From assembly GCF_040954645.1 (NCBI RefSeq), contig NC_092806.1, positions 161,816,328-161,880,327 on the forward strand: DNA of 64,000 nt, given 5' to 3'. Positions 44,106 through 56,319 of the stretch are shown here, piece by piece; the first letter of the stretch is position 1; each line of letters begins with the position of its first letter. A model generated the notes under the pieces. That model was not told the DNA's origin and did not search any database. It was given only the letters and a program-made list of their open reading frames with translations. The position numbers and the translations under genes are program-made. The DNA is from Diabrotica undecimpunctata (Eukaryota; Arthropoda; Insecta; Coleoptera; Chrysomelidae).

Positions 44106-44825
44106 CAAAAAGTTATGTTATTTAGTTTAACTATTTCTTAATTTGGTTTGTAAACAAAATGTTTTGATTATGACTTTAATTTAACATAAAACGTAAAATG
44201 TTTGATGTAAAATCCCTATTATTCTGTTTTTGTCAAATCCTATTATTAATTATCCTGCTTATATATTTATTTTAGTTAATATTTCGTTAACTATTGACTT
44301 TAGTTAAAATTATTTGAAACCAAAATTTAGATTTATTAATGTTTTTGTCTATTTTTCCTTCGTTGCTTGGAGTAATTGCCTTAAATCAGAATTGTGCAGC
44401 TGATTTGTAAAATGCGATTATCACGAAAACTGTTAAGTTTTGAAGTTATTAAGAAGTATACCTTTTTTTTGTTAAAATAATGTATCTTTCATATTTTTTA
44501 TCAAAAATAAAGGTTACTCAAACAGCAAAAAAGTTAAGTGCAAATTTATGCCACATATGTAGCATATGTGGCGCCCTCTATTAGCTACATCAAAGTATGC
44601 ATCAAATTATAATTTCTCATATTCAAAAGTACCCAGTTGTGAATTTTTATGCATAAATCTTTACAAACATGAAAGTTATAGAGAAAAATAGAATTTTAAA
44701 TTTGCACTTTAACACCCTGTATCTTTCTTAATATCAACATTTTATTAAAGCAATTTGGCTTAAATCGTAATATTTTAAAGTGTAGAATTTACGGTTTTCG
44801 TTTGTACAATTACTTAAGGACCACC

Positions 44826-45224
<399 letters not shown>

Positions 45225-45258
45225 ATTTAAAACAGTACGGTCGAAAAAATCATTTGAA

Positions 45259-45260
45259 AA

Positions 45261-45320
<60 letters not shown>
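45259..45320. repeat. (TA)n microsatellite
   Basis: Near-perfect TA array of about 60 bp. Confidence 0.9.
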
Positions 45321-45324
<4 letters not shown>

Positions 45325-45329
45325 CTACT

Positions 45330-45770
45330 GAATAGTATAAGATAGACTGACGACATCATTTGCAGGTAGCTTGGACGATTTGCAAGCGTTTGTCTCGAGA
45401 GTACCAGAAGAAAATAGTAGATTCGGTCTCGTCTTTAACGATATCAATAAAACCGAATGTATGGCTATAAATAAAAATTGACAACTATTTGTTAACGAAC
45501 AACCGATAGCACATACCAGCAAGTTAATTGAGTACGATTTTACATGATCAATGGAAACATTCGACTGAAATAAATATACAAATTGAGAAGATCAGAGTAT
45601 TCATTCACCCATATGAATAAAATCTTTTAAAAGTGACAATGCACAATTGAAAAGTTATAATCATCTCGTTGAGTTGCTATATCTTCTCTATTTTTGTATA
45701 TGGAATGAAATTCTAAACTTTAACTGACGTATTCATGAAAAATTAGAAGCGTTTGAGTGGTAAATAAATT
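45330..45770 (+). mobile_element. Family B LINE, fragment
   Basis: The plus strand reads SLDDLQAFVSRVPEENSRFG and NKTECMAINKN, a stop, QLFVNEQPIAHTSKL, then, through several frameshifts, pieces of the LLYGMEAW and EKLEAFEW region. It is the part between palm and tail of a family B protein. The FADD box is just upstream, degraded (TDDIICR). No 3' GAA tail is visible. Confidence 0.65.
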
Positions 45771-45779
45771 GTGCTCCTT

Positions 45780-46370
45780 TATTATTGGTAAACCTCCAAA
45801 AATTACTATCTATTTACCTTTCTTAACATTTTTTTACAGATACATATACCTGCATTAACAACACAACCTTCTGTTTCTAGTAGTTCTATCATGTTTACTG
45901 TCAAATAGTTATAAACCAGGCATTCCTATCTCTTATGATTTATAACACTTTATACAAATTCATTTATTACTTAATAAAAATCAAGTTATTTATAAACAAA
46001 ATAAAAAATATTGTTTTTTAACAGTATAGGTACATCGAAAACTTCTTCATCTTCAAATATCTTTCTATATTATGATTCCTTTGGGCTAGAGCACAAACTA
46101 TGAAACGTTTAATTCACTCAATAATTTTTCTAACCTAGCCTATTAAGATATTGAGCACATGTAAAAATAAATAACAATTTCCAATCATCCCCCAGCCTAA
46201 TCAAAGTTTCATACACCCCAAGCATAGCAAACGATACAAAAGAATAGTAAAAACACTTACTGCATTAAATATTCAGCGTAAAAATACAAGAGTCCTAGAA
46301 AACATAATACCCGAAGGAAAAGATCGACGGTACAGACGCTCCAGCAAGTCGGCGTCACGACGTATAACTG
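45780..46370. other. Non-coding stretch, nothing recognised
   Basis: No supported gene, element or RNA. Confidence 0.4.
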
Positions 46371-46374
46371 CTTA

Positions 46375-46735
46375 ACGAATGCTTTGGGGGGTTGCGCGAT
46401 GCTTGAATTTTCCGAGTTGCAAACCGGGTGGGGGATCGCCGTCGGAACGCATGCTCAAAATGGGCGTCAATAATTTGATTGTCACATCACTGTTACCACT
46501 GACCTATTATTTGAGAATATTTTCCATATCTAAAGGGCACTTCGAGCCCCGTATGGCCCATCTAAGCTTTTCCCCAGACGTGCTCGGCAGGATATGGATA
46601 TGCATTTTTAATGGCTCTCGTGTCACTGTCTATTTCAGCATGAATATTCATGAGTGCCGCCTGTAGAGGGTTGTCCGACAAGGTTGCGTTGTCTCGCCGG
46701 TCGTATGTTATTTATATGTTTCATTAAATCAGTGT
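46375..46735. other. GC-richer island without recognised coding content
   Basis: Unlike its surroundings this segment has many CG and GGGG runs (GCTTTGGGGGGTTGCGCGAT; ACCGGGTGGGGGATCGCCGT) and a palindromic ATGAATATTCAT. A 95-codon frame (46379-46666) has no recognisable domain. It may be a conserved regulatory element, part of a 5' exon, or a GC-rich transposon fragment. Confidence 0.3.
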
Positions 46736-46739
46736 CATA

Positions 46740-47929
46740 TGTGGAAACTTGAAATAAGTTGGTAAATTGTTTTTAGCGACAACTGTATGATTGATTATTA
46801 ATAAATAGGGGCAAAAAAACGGTTTATTACGAAAGCTTAAAGGCATGTGGAGTCAGATTTCATCATAATGTGTTCTTTTCAAAACTTTTTTCAAAAGTTA
46901 ATAATATAGTTAATCTGGATTTGTTTTGTCGCAAAACTCCAAGACCCCTGTTACTTTCACTAATGATGTGCTATTTCCTGAGTTATAGTACAATGACCGC
47001 TAGAATTCAGTATATTCGGTCACATGAATTCGATAAGAAGTTACCGGCTATTGTAACGAAATATTTTGCCTACCACATGGGGTATTATTGTAAGGGGTAG
47101 AAAATTGGGTACAGAAACGACTGAGGGTGGAGATAGGGCAACCAAAATAATCGATACTTTTGCAACCGGCACTCAGGGTTTGTTTGGAGAGGTGGGGTCG
47201 TGGATAAGTTGAATCGCAAGTGGGTTGGATTGAGGTAACTACAAAAATGAAAAATAAAGAAAAACTTACATGTGTTCTGTTCATTTACAAACTCGGGAGA
47301 TGCTACAAAAACTTACAAATGTTACTGGACTATAAACTGTGGCAAATAAAAAATTATCTTTTTAAATAATGAAAGCAATTATTATTTTTTTAAAAAAATG
47401 TCTATCTTGACTTTAAAATTTAACACAAAAAGTTACCTTAAATTTCACTAAATTTCACTCTGCATGTCTGGGGTCGAGAACTGGAATCATGCTGGAATTA
47501 TACTGGGGACAGATCCGGGATGACGACCAGGGATAAGAAGATGAGGCGGAAGTCAGCACCGGCTGAACACAAACCTTGAAAACTCGTCTCCTTCAAAGAC
47601 TGGAACAGGCACAGCACAATGGCAACATGAGGCCATCTTCAAAAACTGTTGTAAAACTGCTAAATACCAGGCATCCAACTGCTACTGTCACTTCATACTA
47701 CATTTCCATGACAAGAAAAGGAAAACGAAAAAAAATTACGAATTTGAAAATAAATTCGGACTCCAACAAAACTAAGCACGCCTTAATCAGCGGCCGGCTT
47801 TACCGAAAGTGAACAATTATCTTTAAAATTCATTCGCACAGTCTTGGTATAAACAAAACGTATAAAATGGAATATTTATTTGAAACGCAGAATAGTTAGC
47901 GGTTTTGATCAAAGAAAAATATCAAGGAA

Positions 47930-47930
<1 letters not shown>
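46740..47930. other. Non-coding stretch with scattered short ORFs
   Basis: Short open frames (46870-47100, 47576-47812) have no recognised motifs; the second is basic (TRKGKRKKI). I support no gene here. Confidence 0.4.

Positions 47931-47933
<3 letters not shown>

Positions 47934-48011
<78 letters not shown>
47934..48011. repeat. (TA)n microsatellite at the 3' end of a family A LINE
   Basis: About 39 TA units that abut the 3' end of the LINE at 48012-48830. Confidence 0.95.
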
Positions 48012-48015
<4 letters not shown>

Positions 48016-48830
48016 TTAGAACGTCTTTCGACGTTGTCCGATACCTAAACACCATCTCTTCCTATCTTCGCAGTCGTTTGTTGTTAAATTTCTTTCGCTC
48101 ATGGACTTGTTTACGGCGTGTTGCCATTCTAATCTGGGTCTTCCTCTTTTCCGTGGACCTATCGGTTGCCATTCTATTACTTTTTTGGGGAGTCTTGATG
48201 TTGGCATCCGTTGAACATGCCCATACCACCTTAATTGTATCTTCTCTATATCTTGAGTTATATTTCCTTCTATTCCCATACGTTGTTTTATTACATTATT
48301 TATGATTCGGTCTTCTCTGGAAATACCTAAAGATCTTCTCATTGCATCCATTTCTACTGCTTCTATTCGCTTTTTGTTCTTTTCACTAATTCTCCATGTT
48401 TCAGCGCCATAAAGAAGAGTAGTTTTAATCATGGTCTCTCTTAAATTTCCTTCCTTTCGTTATCTCTTTACTCCACAGTATACCATTGAGACATCCTAAG
48501 ACTTTCTTTGCTTGAGTGATTCGTTTTTCTATTTCCCGTGTATCAGTTCCTGTATTGTCAAAGGCAACACCCAAGTAGTCATAGCTCTGACAGCAGGAAA
48601 TATGTTGTCCGTTTTCGAGGTCTATGTTATCTGACTCGTTTCCAATACAAAGATATTTGGTTTTTGTTGTATTGACATTCATTCCCCAGTCGTTATATTC
48701 TTCTATCAGTTTTCTTCGCATGTACTGCATGTCTTCCCTGTCGGTCGCTAGCACTACCTGGTCATCAGCAAACTGGAGTGTATATATACATTCATTGTTA
48801 AGCTCTATACCCATCCTATGTACCTTATGG
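48012..48830 (-). mobile_element. RTE-type LINE (family A, copy 4), 3' half
   Basis: The minus strand 48814-48425 encodes YTLQFADDQVVLATDREDM (palm), NVNTTKTKYLCIGNESD, YDYLGVAFDNTGTDTREIEK and LNGILWSKEITKG. One frame change later, 48432-48016 encodes LLYGAETWRISEKNKKRIEA, RWYGHVQRMPTSRLPKKVIE and PRKRGRPRLEWQHAVNKSM. The two long open blocks are separated only by a single frameshift near 48428, so this is the best-preserved family A copy here. It is 5'-truncated at the palm. The 3' end is a TA array. Confidence 0.88.
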
Positions 48831-49369
48831 AAATATGTACCAAGGAAATATATGGTTTATTTACAACTTTAAAAATGGTTTATTTTACTCGGCGACGCTA
48901 AGATGAATTGGAAGAATTCGGTGTTTTAATACGTACGAATGGGAACAGAAATACACTAAGATTATTCTTTGATATTTTAACAAATACGAGGAGATTTCAA
49001 TACATATCCAAAGAATTTTCAAATGCTACACTATCAGCACCGAACCGTCTGGAATCTTGGAACATCAGTTGCGACGAATTAGAACAGCAAATTCAGCAAG
49101 TGGAATTATTATAAATAAAGCATTTATTCAAATAAAGCATCAAATTTATTTTGAGTGTTTGTGATTTTTAAAAAAGTGTTTTTCAAAAGAACATTCATAA
49201 TTCCTGTAAATGAACATCATCCTCCTTTAGATGCTACCATACAATTTTCATGTATATTGAACTACAATGGGCTGGTGGCAGACGTCTATTATTATTATAA
49301 ATCTGTCGATTTTCATATGATAATTAAATATCTGCATCCTAATAGGGAATATACAGAAATACGAAAAAC
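48831..49369. other. Non-coding stretch with two unassigned short ORFs
   Basis: Frames at 48908-49114 (68 codons, ESWNISCDELEQQIQQVELL at the end) and 49155-49382 have no recognised family. The first could be a scrap of a transposon protein. No more can be said. Confidence 0.35.
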
Positions 49370-52300
49370 AGGATATAGATGAAGAGTGGCAGACCATACA
49401 GACAGCCATGTCGGAAGCAGCGGAAAAGTGTATAGGAAGAGATCATATAAAAGGACGGCAAGACTGGTTCGATGAAGAATGTAGGAATGTTTTGGCAAGA
49501 AGAAACAGGGCAAAACTACAAAGAGATAAAGAAAATACCGAAAATGTGATCGAAAACTATATGGCAAGAAGAAGTGAAGTGAAAAAAAATTGCAGAAAAA
49601 AGAAAAAAGAACAGCTAGAAAAGCAATTAAAAAACATAGAAGTTAAGAAATTTCTACCAAGAAGTTAAGAAATTCAGAGAAACTACAAAGAATAATCCCC
49701 GGTATTGCAAAAACAAAGAAGGCTTACTTCTAGGTGAAACAACAGAAAAATTAAACAGATGAGCGGAATATTTCGAAGATCTATTAAATACAGATCAACA
49801 AGAGGAACTTGACGGAAATGAGAATTGGAAGAAGATGAAGAAGAGACGTGCGAGAAACCAACTTTGAATGAAGTCGAAGAAATAATAAGAGACCTAAATA
49901 ACAAAAGTGTAGGAGAAAGTGGTATCCCAGCTGAAATTTTTAAGGAAGGTGGCGAAAGATTAAAGGAAAGGATATTTCACTTGACACTAATAATTTGGCA
50001 AAAGGAAGAAATGCCGCAACGATGGAAAAGCGCTCTTGTTTTACCTTTTTATAAAAAAGGAGACAAAACGGAGTGCGCAAACTATAGAGGTATAGCACAA
50101 TTAGAAGTAGTCTATAAAATACTTGCAAAAATTATTAGGAAAAGATTAATAAAATATAATAAGAAAGTGATTGGAGATTACCAGGAGGGTTTTAGATCAG
50201 GAAGAACAACTACTGATCAAATAAGTGTGTTAAAATTAATACAAAATAATAGCTACGAACAAAACTTAGGATTACATATGCTATTTATCGATTTTAAATA
50301 AGCATTTGACTCTCTAAATCGAACGATACTGTATGAGACCACGAGAACATTAGAAATAACAGAAAAGCTTATAAGGCTAGTGATAATGACGCTTAGGAAC
50401 ACGATAAATAGGGTAATAATGGAAGGAAGCTTTTCAAGACAGTTTACAGTGAATAGAAGTTTAAAACAAGGAGATCCGCTATCAACGAAATTATTCAACC
50501 TAGTATTAGAACAAATCGTAAGAACATCAAATATGAGCACAAACACGACTATTTTCAATAGCAGAGAACAGTGCATAGCGTACGCGGATGATGTGGTAAT
50601 AGTCGCGAGAACAAAAAACATTTAGAAAAAGTTTTCCATAAATTTGAAAAAGAAGCGAAAAGATACGGATTAATAATAAACCAAACAAAAAGCAATATAT
50701 GGAAATGAGAGGGGACATAACAAATATATCAAAATGAAAAGAAACTGTCTATAGTTTTGAAAGTGTCAAAATTTGAATACTTAGGCCATAACGAACACGG
50801 GAAAGCCCTACAGAAAGCATATATGTCGAATCGTGTGAACCCCCTCTAAATATTAGAAGACAACGTCTACTAAACTCCTATTTTGCTAAGGTCTCTGCAA
50901 ACCCAAATAATATATCTTTCCAACTTATTAAAAATTTTCAATTAACAGGAGCACACAGTAGAGCTACTGCCAATTCATCACTACAGTTTCTATTGCCACT
51001 CTTAGAAAATTTTGACCTAAATCTTATCACCCCCATTATTCAGCCCAATACTCCACCTTGGCTAAAAATATTACCTGACTCTAACGTAAATTTGTGCAGA
51101 TATAAGAAAATGGAAACCTCCATGATACTCACGAAACAAACTTTTAACGACATAATTAATAGAGGCAAGTTTGATAACATAATATTCACAGATGCATCTA
51201 AAGACGAAGAAAGTGTCGGATGTGCTGTTACTTCCACAAATAACAGACTAGCAATGTATAGACTACCCAAGATGACCAGTATATTCACAGCAGAACTTTA
51301 CGCTATACTTAAAGCTCTAGAGGTTCCAATGCAGGGTACCAAAAACTTAGCAATCTGCACAGATTCATTATCATCCATAAATTCGATTAGAATAATCTAC
51401 ACATCAAATCCTTTAGTTAATGAGATCCACGAAAGATGAACAGCACTTGCTAAATCAAACACTTCGGTTTCAATGATATGAAATCCTTCACATGTTGGTA
51501 TTAAAGGAAATGAGAATGCTGACCACGCAGCAAATGAAGCACGTCACTCTGACCTTACAGATGAAAAAGTCCAAATGTTTCAAGATATAATAATTGAAAT
51601 TAAAAAGTTATCTACCTCAATGTGGCAAAATCAATGGAACAGGTGCACTACCCAACTAAAGTCCATCCAACCAAACATTTTAGGACCTAGAATTTTTACT
51701 ACGGAAAGAAAATCGAAAACCATCATTAAAAGGCTTAGAATTGGGCACACCCGGCTAACCCACGGATATCTGATGGTTCCCAAAGAACCTTCAAACTGAC
51801 AATATTGCAACTCCCGTCTAAGTGTACACCATATACTTGTGGAATGTAACCAGTACGCAGCAGCACGGATCAAACATGGTATCCACGGAAGTTTATGTGA
51901 TATCTTAAAATCCAAAAACAATATGTTTAATGTGATAGAGTTCCTTAAAAACTGTAAATTATATCACCTGTTGTAATTGTATCACCTATCTATATTTCAA
52001 TTTTGTAATCATCCGCTAGTTTTTTATTTTCTTTTTTTTTAGATATCAATATAACTTAATTGTTTTCTGTAATACAGTTCCTCGTGTCAATGGCCACAGC
52101 AGCCGAGACATGTAATTTGAAATAAAAAAAAAAGAACACGGGAAAAGAAGAAAAAGAGATAGACAAAAGATTAATGAAGGGAAGCAGAGCGATAAGGTCA
52201 CTAAATTCATTACTGAAAGCAAAAAATGTGTCAAGAACAGCTAAACTACGAATCTACGAGACAGTAATCAGTCCCAAAATGATGTATGCTAGTGAAACGT

Positions 52301-52395
52301 GGATTATAAACCAGCAGGAAGAAAAGAAAGTAGAGATCTGGGAATGAAAAGTACTACATTTTTTCCAAAACAAATCAAAACGATTCTAAAAGTTT
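49370..52395 (+). mobile_element. Family E LINE, split by an I-type LINE at 50805-52133
   Basis: Plus strand: a linker (EWQTIQTAMSEAAEKCIG, DWFDEECRNVLARRNRA), then EKPTLNEVEEIIRDLNNKSV, PQRWKSALVLPFYKKGDKTE, NYRGIAQLEVVYKILAKIIR and RSGRTTTDQI (RT fingers, 49850-50220), LHMLFIDFK, a stop, AFDSLNRTIL (box A), SLKQGDPLSTKLFN (box B) and CIAYADDVVIVARTKN (palm, near 50575-50620). After the I-type insertion, 52146-52395 gives EIDKRLMKGSRAIRSLNSLL and KMMYASETWIINQQ. It is decayed by an internal stop at 50299 and other breaks. The 5' end is lost before the endonuclease. Confidence 0.8.
50805..52133 (+). mobile_element. I-type LINE with RNase H, 5'-truncated, 12-bp target duplication
   Basis: GAACACGGGAAA is present at 50793-50804 and 52134-52145. 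Between them lies 1,329 bp that ends in a poly-A run (52121-52133). The plus strand encodes the end of an RT (LLNSYFAKVSANPNNISFQL, AHSRATANSSLQFL), then RNase H: NIIFTDASKDEESVGCAVTS, FTAELYAILKAL, ICTDSLSSINSI, and, after two stops, NPSHVGIKGNENADHAANEA. A cysteine-histidine knuckle (YCNSRLSVHHILVEC) follows. RNase H marks the I/R1-type LINE groups. Stops at about 51437 and 51478 and others make it inactive. It was inserted into the family E copy. Confidence 0.88.
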
Positions 52396-52419
52396 GGCAA
52401 GCAGCAAATGGCTGGTAAG

Positions 52420-52740
52420 AAATTCATCAAACGAAAATTTATGCCCAGTTAGATTAATTTTGAAATTAATGGAAAAAAGGGGTCCAAAGATTTTATCAGA
52501 CAGACTCTTTCTTACCGTTCACCCCCATTTGGAAGGATGGATCTTGGTTCACAAACTGTCCATTTGGAATCAACACCATATCTAAGTGGACTAAAATGTC
52601 AGCTGAAAAATTGGAATAGACACAAAAAAAATAATAAACCATTCTCATCGATCTTCAACTGTGTCAGCCTTGTTCAAGCAGGAGTTAAGTTCAAGCAAGT
52701 TAAAATACTGAAAAAATTGTTTAAACAAATTAGATGGTTT
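52420..52740 (+). pseudogene. Crypton-like tyrosine recombinase fragment
   Basis: The plus strand reads CPVRLILKLMEKRGPKILSD and RLFLTVHPH. After a frame change it reads SWFTNCPFGINTISKWTKMS, then INHSHRSSTVSA, the H-x-x-R box of tyrosine recombinases, near 52645-52685. The pattern KISNHSHRSS plus the preceding FLT...W segment is that of the Crypton/DUF3504 recombinase group. The catalytic Tyr is not found. It is short and frameshifted, so the function is lost; the family call is from memory of motifs. Confidence 0.5.
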
Positions 52741-52744
52741 ATTT

Positions 52745-53750
52745 AACAATTTATTTATTTAAATAATGCACATTCTTTAATCAGCTAACATCAGTTAATT
52801 AAAACAGTTAACAGCTTCTTTCCACTCTATCGCTACCGCGAGTTTCAGAGTCTGCCCATTTAAAGGACCACATTTTGAAGCTTTGAGGACGATTCGGTTG
52901 AAAGGCAATCTTTTTCTAATTTGGCAAATTAAACTTTAAAGTAGGTATGTTCTTTCAAATGACACTAATTACATTTCTTAATTATTATAAACAAAGCTGC
53001 TATGCATTAAAAAAAAAAAAGAACCAACTTCGTCCCAAATTATCCTATGACATCTTTTTCTCTTTTTAATTTGTGAAAAAATACAAACTTTCAAAATATG
53101 AAAAAATAATTTTCCGATAGGCAAATAGGTACTTAGGATTATGAAAAACATTTCTTTTCTTACCTTTTACGAAGATATCTTCCATTTTCACTTGATAAAG
53201 CTAGAAGCAACTTTTACTCACTACCGGTTTTCCACGAATTTGGCGAGTCAAAAAGGTAGATACCCGAAAGTTTGCAATAAACGTAAAATATTCGAATAAA
53301 CTTTACTCTCAAAACTAATAATAATTAAAACAATTAACTACATAATTATGTATAATACAATCAATCCATAACGCTACTAACAATAAAAGACATTTTGAAA
53401 TTGAAAAATTGGAACTTCTTCTGAAAACAACAAAATTGTTGCAATTGGCCTATGAACGTTATAATAACGGGGGCATGCGCAGAATGTTTGATCAAAGGAC
53501 TATATCGATATTACTACATATAAAAATGAGTTACCAAGAAATGTATTTTATTTATATTTGTTATATACAATAATACAATACATACATACAGGTTTAAATC
53601 ACAGCAATATTTTAAAACAAATTATTTTTTTAAATTTAGAAATAGGCAACCAACTATACATATAATATTCCGTTTTCAACTAAGAAGTCGAAATTGAAAT
53701 AAAAAAAGTTTATTTTATAACTTTAATTACAAATCAATGTAGTTTATTCG
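52745..53750. other. Non-coding stretch upstream of PPIL1
   Basis: AT-rich, with no transposon motif that I recognise. It may contain the promoter of the PPIL1 gene; no core promoter motif stands out. Confidence 0.4.
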
Positions 53751-54004
53751 CATGTAAAATATAAAATATTCAGTGAGAAACATGTCGCAAGAAAATAATT
53801 TCACAACCATCAAAAACATAAACGTATGCAACGTGTATGCAACCAACATTTCAACCAGTCACAAGTTGACAACAAACAAGTTTTGAGGTTATACCGTTTC
53901 GATTCAAGATTTGTTTTTGAAGAAAAGTTCAATATATTCCATATTTGTATTTAATTTTATTGAGTACTTTGATTATCAACTCAATTATGCTTACGTTACA
54001 TAGC

Positions 54005-54514
54005 ATGACACAGTCAGGGATTCCCGACAAAATGTGGCAACCACCTTTTGTACAGTTCGAGACTACCATGGGAGAATTCATAGTGGAACTGTACTGGAAA
54101 CACGCTCCAAACACCTGCAGAAACTTCGCCGAACTAGCCCGTAGAGGCTACTACAACAACGTGATCTTCCACAGAATAATACCAGATTTTATGATACAAG
54201 GAGGAGACCCAACTGGTACTGGCAAAGGAGGCACTTCTATATATGGGCAAACATTTAAAGATGAAATACATCCTGAGTTGAAACACAGCGGGGCCGGTAT
54301 TCTTTCCATGGCTAATTCTGGGCCGGATACCAATGGATCACAGTTTTTTATCACTTTGGCACCTACACAGTGGTTGGATGGTAAACATGCTATATTTGGA
54401 AGGATTTATATGGGGATGAATATCATTAATAGGATAGGACTGGTGGCTACTGATAGAAATGACCGACCAATTGAGGACATCAAGATTATGAGGGGCAAAA
54501 TCATTAAAAATTAA
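54005..54514 (+). CDS. PPIL1: Peptidyl-prolyl cis-trans isomerase-like 1 (cyclophilin)
   Basis: A single open frame encodes a one-domain cyclophilin of 169 residues from the ATG at 54005 (MTQSGIPDKMWQPPFVQFET), close to the 166 residues of human PPIL1. An upstream in-frame ATG (53945) would add an unlikely hydrophobic leader. Catalytic and peptide-binding residues are present: Arg57 (FHRII), Phe62 and Gln65 (DFMIQGG), Gln113 (NGSQFF), Trp123 and His128 (QWLDGKH). LYWKHAPNTCRNFAELARRG and PTGTGKGGTSIYG are PPIL1-type rather than cyclophilin A. In other animals PPIL1 catalyses prolyl isomerisation in the nucleus as a spliceosome component that contacts SNW1/SKIP. The gene shows no intron in its coding region. 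No frameshift or stop is seen. Confidence 0.95.
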   Translation: MTQSGIPDKMWQPPFVQFETTMGEFIVELYWKHAPNTCRNFAELARRGYYNNVIFHRIIPDFMIQGGDPTGTGKGGTSIYGQTFKDEIHPELKHSGAGILSMANSGPDTNGSQFFITLAPTQWLDGKHAIFGRIYMGMNIINRIGLVATDRNDRPIEDIKIMRGKIIKN

Positions 54515-54631
54515 GTGGACATAATGACTGATTTGACTAGAGTGAAAAGTTTGTGAATGTTTATGGGTATGTTATAAATTAGCCTAATTTTGTATATTTT
54601 TAAATTGTAATTTAAAATTAAAATTATGATA

Positions 54632-54637
54632 AATAAA
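54632..54637 (+). terminator. Polyadenylation signal of PPIL1
   Basis: AATAAA lies 118 bp after the stop codon in an AT-rich 3'UTR. A T/G-rich stretch (TTATTTTGTA) follows within 15 bp. Confidence 0.7.
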
Positions 54638-54679
54638 AGCTTATTTTGTACTTAATTGTAATTTGTTTTACATATGCCT

Positions 54680-56100
54680 TCTTTAATTATTTGGCTTTTA
54701 TCCTAGTAATGCTATCACAAGTCTCAAGTAATCCATTTATATTGACAGATATGCACATTTTAGCTTAGATAGAAGCTCTTATTATTATTCTTTCAGTCAT
54801 AAGCATTGATAAACAAAGAATATTTTCTATTTTTTACATTGCTCTTAATAGTTTGCAATTGTTTGGACATGTCTCGAGAAATCAAACCTACAACCAGTAT
54901 ACTTGGTGATAAAAGGAATAATTAAAGGCACATAGATCCAATTATCTTAGAAATCAATATTGTTAATGTGCCTTCTTGATTCCTAAAGATTTTATCTAAT
55001 TGTGAAAGCATGTTCAACATAACAAATCCGTGTGTCGCATCTGTTGTTTTTTAGCCAATATTTTCACATTTTCTCATCATTTATTATCTTATATTTTTAA
55101 AATATCCTTAAATTATCCATCGTAACAGGTTGTACATGTTTTAATCCATAAATATTTCCGAGATAGCTATTTTTTTAATTGAAGATTCTCATTCTGTTTT
55201 TTCAATGCTGTTTGCTCTTGTTTACAGCACCCTTTAAAGGTATCTGCCGATTTTGTAGCCAAAAATAATAACTTTGGGCTTAATAAATGAAGGTTTATTA
55301 TACAATAAAATCTAAACTGTAGATCAGTCAGAAGGTAGGGTAAATAAAACCAACGCAAATATCCAATTAATAATATTATTAATTAAAATTTAACATACTT
55401 TCAGTGTTCTATAAAAAATACTTTTTCTGTAGAATCCAAATTCACCACTACAAATCATAACGTAATTATAATATAGTAAATTTCCAAAATAGTTTGATTA
55501 GAAAAAATAGAGAACGCCAATTTTTTATTTTTATATGCTATGCAACGTCTACATCATTTCAAATGCTTGAATATGATGCTTCTTACGGTATTAATCTATT
55601 AATAAAGTGACCTGAAAGGACACTACAATACTTTGGTTACTATTCTCAATAGTGGCATTTGTATTTTCCTAATTGGCATAAATTTGGCAACATACAATCA
55701 AAATTTGTAGTCAACTGTGTTGTATATCTATCTATTTTAGCACTAATTACTAAAACTGACACTATTCCTAACCATTTAAGACATCTATTTCTTTCTAATT
55801 ATCTTCAATGTCATTTGTTCTACTTGTCAAAGAAGTGCACATTTATATATTGTTTTAATTTTATTCCACTTCTCCTCAATCCCTTATGTTTGGAACTGGG
55901 ATGTCACTTTATTGTTTTATATAACACATGTATCTATAATCTATGACGAATTGGTACATAGTGCACAAAATATGTATAGCTGTCTATTCATAACTAATCA
56001 AAAATGGACTCCACAGCTAAATAATGGTTATCTTTCAACAATGAGCTTCATAGACAGTCGGCATCAATAAATACAAAGGTCCTTTAAGAAACTGTACCCC
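54680..56100. other. Intergenic or 3'UTR sequence between PPIL1 and Rac1, part 1
   Basis: Unique-looking AT-rich sequence without recognised elements. The two genes converge on this 5-kb interval. A minus-strand frame at 55167-55358 has no known motif. Confidence 0.4.
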
Positions 56101-56189
56101 CAACCAAAAGTTTTCTTTCCATCATGTAGAAGTGAGAAGTGTTATACACTTCTTTCCAGCTCCAGATGAAGGGAAGAAATCTTCCCAAT

Positions 56190-56310
56190 ATGTTCAATAA
56201 CTGTAGTCTCCATCCGTTTCTATAAACCAAAAGATTTCCAAGAAGCAATTGAGATCGAAGAACGCCCTATTTGTCTCAATAAGAGATGACGACACCCAAT
56301 TACCTTAAGG
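56190..56310 (+). pseudogene. Possible Penelope C-terminal remnant
   Basis: One plus-strand frame reads FYKPKDFQEAIEIEERPICL and NKR, close to the REAIEI..RP..NR.D segment that ends GIY-YIG-bearing Penelope proteins. Only about 30 codons can be used. Confidence 0.35.
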
Positions 56311-56319
56311 ATGAAGAAT

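Noticed and set aside
49155..49382. Frame with YYYYK and many aromatic residues as a host gene
   Set aside because: No family resemblance and it overlaps the start of the family E LINE.
53945..54004. Upstream in-frame ATG of PPIL1 adding a hydrophobic 20-residue leader
   Set aside because: PPIL1 is a nuclear protein of about 166 residues without a signal peptide; starting at 54005 gives the expected length.
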